DNA from: an uncultured Akkermansia sp.
Lineage (GTDB): Bacteria > Verrucomicrobiota > Verrucomicrobiia > Verrucomicrobiales > Akkermansiaceae
DNA: 7,757 nt
Direction: 5' to 3'
Assembly: GCA_904502165.1 (NCBI GenBank)
Contig: CAJGDB010000088.1
Location: 1 to 7,757 of the forward strand
Shown in pieces: positions 5,765 to 7,757 of the stretch. A program made the translations under genes and the position numbers. Numbering within the stretch: the stretch's first letter is position 1; each line of letters begins with the position of its first letter. The notes below the pieces were generated by a model. The model was given only the letters and a program-made list of their open reading frames with translations. It was not told the DNA's origin and did no database searches.

Positions 5765-5793
5765 ATTCTATCATGCTGGACGTGTGGTGTCAA
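5765..5793 (-). promoter_or_regulatory. near-consensus sigma70 promoter of the 5174-5755 gene
   Basis: On the - strand, TTGACA (5793-5788) and TAGAAT (5770-5765) are separated by 17 bp, matching the consensus at 11 of 12 positions. Transcription should start near 5758, only about three bases before the ATG at 5755. It lies in the 59-base gap after the upstream gene, so the two secreted-protein genes need not share a transcript. Confidence 0.75.
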
Positions 5794-5814
5794 TATCCAG
5801 GGGATGGAGAAATT

Positions 5815-6420
5815 TTAAAATGCATTCCCTGACGGAAGCATACTTTTATATACTGAGAAGTTCTTCTCGCAAATTATTTTCATCCACTGTTCCAGCTCAG
5901 GAGTTAACAGGCCATTTTCCTCAAAACGTGTTTTTTTCAGATGTTGTATCTTTAAGGAAACCTTTCTATTCAAAGTCTCCAGTTGCTTGTCATAAATGAC
6001 ATACGCATTCAATGAGCGTTCATATATGTGAATCAGGTCAGATGTTCCCTCCGGCATAGATTCTACAAGCTCTTGATATTTGTAGAGAATAGTTTTATTT
6101 CTGTAGGTGCCGACAATCCCCCAGTTATTTTTCCCCTCCGTAGCATCCTTTTCAATCTGGGCAAATTTGGCTAAAGCCTCATCTCGTGTTTGCTCATCCG
6201 TTATTTTTGTGATGATATTAAGATATAGTTGTTTCTGCTGGGTATAATATTTCTTTACTTTTTTAGCCCACTTGTCTGATTTTTTCTGCAATGCCTTTTC
6301 TTCTGCTGAAAGGGTATTCATCACCCTGACTCTTTGCGCTTCAGCTACAGGAATCCATGTGACAGAAAAAACAATCAGCCAGATGACGATTTGCATTGCT
6401 TTGAGTATAAGGTGTTTCAT
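5815..6420 (-). CDS. secreted alpha-helical protein of unknown function
   Basis: The 201-residue product is not one I recognise. A long signal peptide (MKHLILKAMQIVIWLIVFSVTWIPVAEA, likely cut after AEA at 26-28) sends it across the membrane. The mature protein is Lys/Glu/Gln-rich and looks almost entirely helical: about 37-80 (LSAEEKALQKKSDKWAKKVK and onward) and 120-185 have heptad-like spacing and may form coiled coils. No Cys pair, catalytic motif or repeat is evident. Base composition is clearly AT-richer than the FAD gene upstream. The start ATG has no Shine-Dalgarno sequence. No terminator is visible in the 90 bases after the FAD gene and no convincing promoter, so it may be read through from that gene. 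Confidence 0.75.
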   Translation of the reverse strand: MKHLILKAMQIVIWLIVFSVTWIPVAEAQRVRVMNTLSAEEKALQKKSDKWAKKVKKYYTQQKQLYLNIITKITDEQTRDEALAKFAQIEKDATEGKNNWGIVGTYRNKTILYKYQELVESMPEGTSDLIHIYERSLNAYVIYDKQLETLNRKVSLKIQHLKKTRFEENGLLTPELEQWMKIICEKNFSVYKSMLPSGNAF

Positions 6421-6510
6421 AGCGTGGAAACAGAAAATATGAAGAATGAACTGCTAATACTTTGGATTTCCCGATGGGATGCCGGCTTATGGAAAAGGAT
6501 GAATAGACTT
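6421..6510. other. gap between the FAD gene and the 5815-6420 gene
   Basis: I found no intrinsic terminator, no clear promoter and no ribosome binding site in these 90 bases. On the - strand TATTTT occurs about 18 bases before the ATG but without a matching -35 box. Confidence 0.4.
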
Positions 6511-7757
6511 TCAGGGACACACATAGGCTGCCACTGCTTCGGCGCAGCGGCGGCCATCAAGAGCAGCGGAAACAATGCCACCGGCATAGCCTGCGCCTTC
6601 ACCACAGGGGAAGAGACCGGCTAAATCCGGGTGCTGCAGGGTTTCATCCTGGCGGGGGATACGCACGGGGGAACTGGTGCGGGTCTCGCAGCCGATGAGC
6701 AGGGCATCCTCACCGGCAAAGCCACGCAGTTTGCGGTTGAAGAACTGCAGACCCTCGCGCATGCGCCAGCACACACTCTGCGGAAGCAGGGCATTCAAAT
6801 CCCAGCTGGTGATACCGGGGTGGTAGGTTGTTTTCGGCAGGGTCTGGGAGACACGGCCGGCCAGGAAATCCACCACGCGCTGGGCAGGGGCTTTCTGCAT
6901 ACCGCCGCCGGCCTGGCTGGTGGCCATTTCCAGTGCTTTCTGGTAGGCCAGGCCGGAGAGTACGCCGTGTTCTGCCAGGTAGGCATCGGTATCTTCCGGC
7001 TCGACGGTGACCACAAATCCGCTGTTGGCAAAGGGAGAATTGCGGCGGGAAAGAGACATGCCGTTCACTACCACTTCGTCATTCTCAGTGGCGCTGGGCA
7101 CAATGAAGCCGCCCGGGCACATACAGAAGGAATGTACCCCGCGGTCCTGAATCTTGGTGGCCAGGGTATAGCGGGCGGCAGGCAGGCCTTCCGGGCGTTC
7201 CTGTCCGGGGCGCAGGTGGTATTGCGCGGCATCGATGAGGCTCTGCGGATGCTCGATGCGTACCCCCACAGCAAAGGGTTTACGCTCCAGGCGTATGCCT
7301 TCGGTATGCAGCATGCGGTAGACATCGCGCGCGCTGTGGCCGGTGGCCAGAATAACGGCATCGCCGGTGAATTCGCGTCCATCTGCAGTTCGTACACCCA
7401 GCAGGTGCCTGCCATCGGCGCTTTTCAAAAGGCCGTTGACACGGGTCTGGAAGTGAACCTCACCCCCGGCGGCAATGATACTGCCGCGCATGGCCTTGAT
7501 GATGTTAGGCAGGCGGTTGGAACCGATGTGCGGGTGGGCATCCGTCAGGATTTCCGGAGCAGCGCCGTGGGCTACAAAGGTTTCATAGATTTCCATCACC
7601 GGGCCGCGTTTGGTGGCGCGGGTGAAGAGCTTGCCATCGGAGAATGTGCCGGCACCGCCCTCGCCGAAGCAATAATTGGAGTCTTCCACCACGTACCCCT
7701 GGCAGTTGATGGGCTGCAGGTCAAAGCGGCGGGCAGAGACATCCTTGCCGCGTTCCA
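6511..7757 (-). CDS. FAD-dependent dehydrogenase, COG2509 type (5' end beyond the window)
   Basis: The frame is open from the stop at 6511-6513 through the right edge, giving 414 residues; a GTG at 7692 is internal, because the upstream codons (ERGKDVSARRFDLQPIN) continue the family pattern. The missing N-terminus should hold the GxGxxG dinucleotide-binding motif. From residue 22 in view, SNYCFGEGGAGTFSDGKL is the family signature, followed by ATGHSARDVYRML, AVGVRIEHPQSLID, and near the end LFPCGEGAGYAGGIVSAALDGRRCAEAV, the C-terminal FAD-binding segment. The family is widespread, related to NAD(FAD)-utilizing dehydrogenases, and its physiological reaction is, to my knowledge, unsettled. The gene is strongly GC-rich, unlike the two secreted-protein genes downstream. 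Confidence 0.9.
   Translation of the reverse strand, partial: ERGKDVSARRFDLQPINCQGYVVEDSNYCFGEGGAGTFSDGKLFTRATKRGPVMEIYETFVAHGAAPEILTDAHPHIGSNRLPNIIKAMRGSIIAAGGEVHFQTRVNGLLKSADGRHLLGVRTADGREFTGDAVILATGHSARDVYRMLHTEGIRLERKPFAVGVRIEHPQSLIDAAQYHLRPGQERPEGLPAARYTLATKIQDRGVHSFCMCPGGFIVPSATENDEVVVNGMSLSRRNSPFANSGFVVTVEPEDTDAYLAEHGVLSGLAYQKALEMATSQAGGGMQKAPAQRVVDFLAGRVSQTLPKTTYHPGITSWDLNALLPQSVCWRMREGLQFFNRKLRGFAGEDALLIGCETRTSSPVRIPRQDETLQHPDLAGLFPCGEGAGYAGGIVSAALDGRRCAEAVAAYVCP

Noticed and set aside
7068..7415. A 115-residue - strand open frame inside the FAD dehydrogenase gene
   Set aside because: It is an out-of-frame shadow of the GC-rich coding sequence, which shows clear family motifs in its own frame.

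Overview
This window is bacterial, gene-dense and about half noncoding-strand: one complete gene lies on the + strand and six lie on the - strand, one of them cut by the right edge. The secreted and envelope proteins fit a Gram-negative-type bacterium. Almost every start codon lacks a Shine-Dalgarno sequence, while two putative promoters look like ordinary sigma70 promoters. I lean weakly towards Verrucomicrobiota (Akkermansia-like), but no 16S rRNA or other lineage marker is present, so this is only a guess.

Left part (1-1531). Riboflavin synthase (ribE, + strand) faces a small secreted EF-hand protein rich in Cys and His (- strand). Between them lie two convergent intrinsic terminators of nearly the same sequence. 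The EF-hand gene carries a young internal duplication. To its right, ribonuclease PH (rph, - strand) ends in its own G·U-containing hairpin terminator.

Middle (2318-5173). This is a visibly more AT-rich block on the - strand. An MBOAT-family membrane O-acyltransferase is followed, almost touching, by a membrane-anchored protein resembling SGNH hydrolases. In known systems such pairs move acyl (usually acetyl) groups across the membrane onto exported or cell-surface glycans. No glycosyltransferase or polymerase gene accompanies the pair here. Its upstream region is the most unusual part of the window. A 17-bp dyad (ACGGATTCnGAATCCGT) occurs there twice in inverted orientation, with centres 147 bp apart. 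One copy fills the spacer of a good promoter for the MBOAT gene, and a strong hairpin lies between the copies. I read this as a probable regulatory region, either an operator pair or an RNA switch.

Right part (5174-7757). Two small, unrelated secreted proteins of unknown function follow one another on the - strand. The first-proximal of them (5174-5755) has a near-consensus promoter so close to its start codon that its mRNA should be almost leaderless. Upstream is the 3' part of a GC-rich FAD-dependent dehydrogenase of the COG2509 type; its N-terminus lies beyond the window.

The housekeeping genes (ribE, rph, the FAD protein) are GC-rich. The MBOAT/SGNH pair and the 5815-6420 gene are AT-rich, which suggests accessory or recently acquired DNA between conserved genes. 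I saw no tRNA, rRNA, CRISPR array, transposase or integrase.
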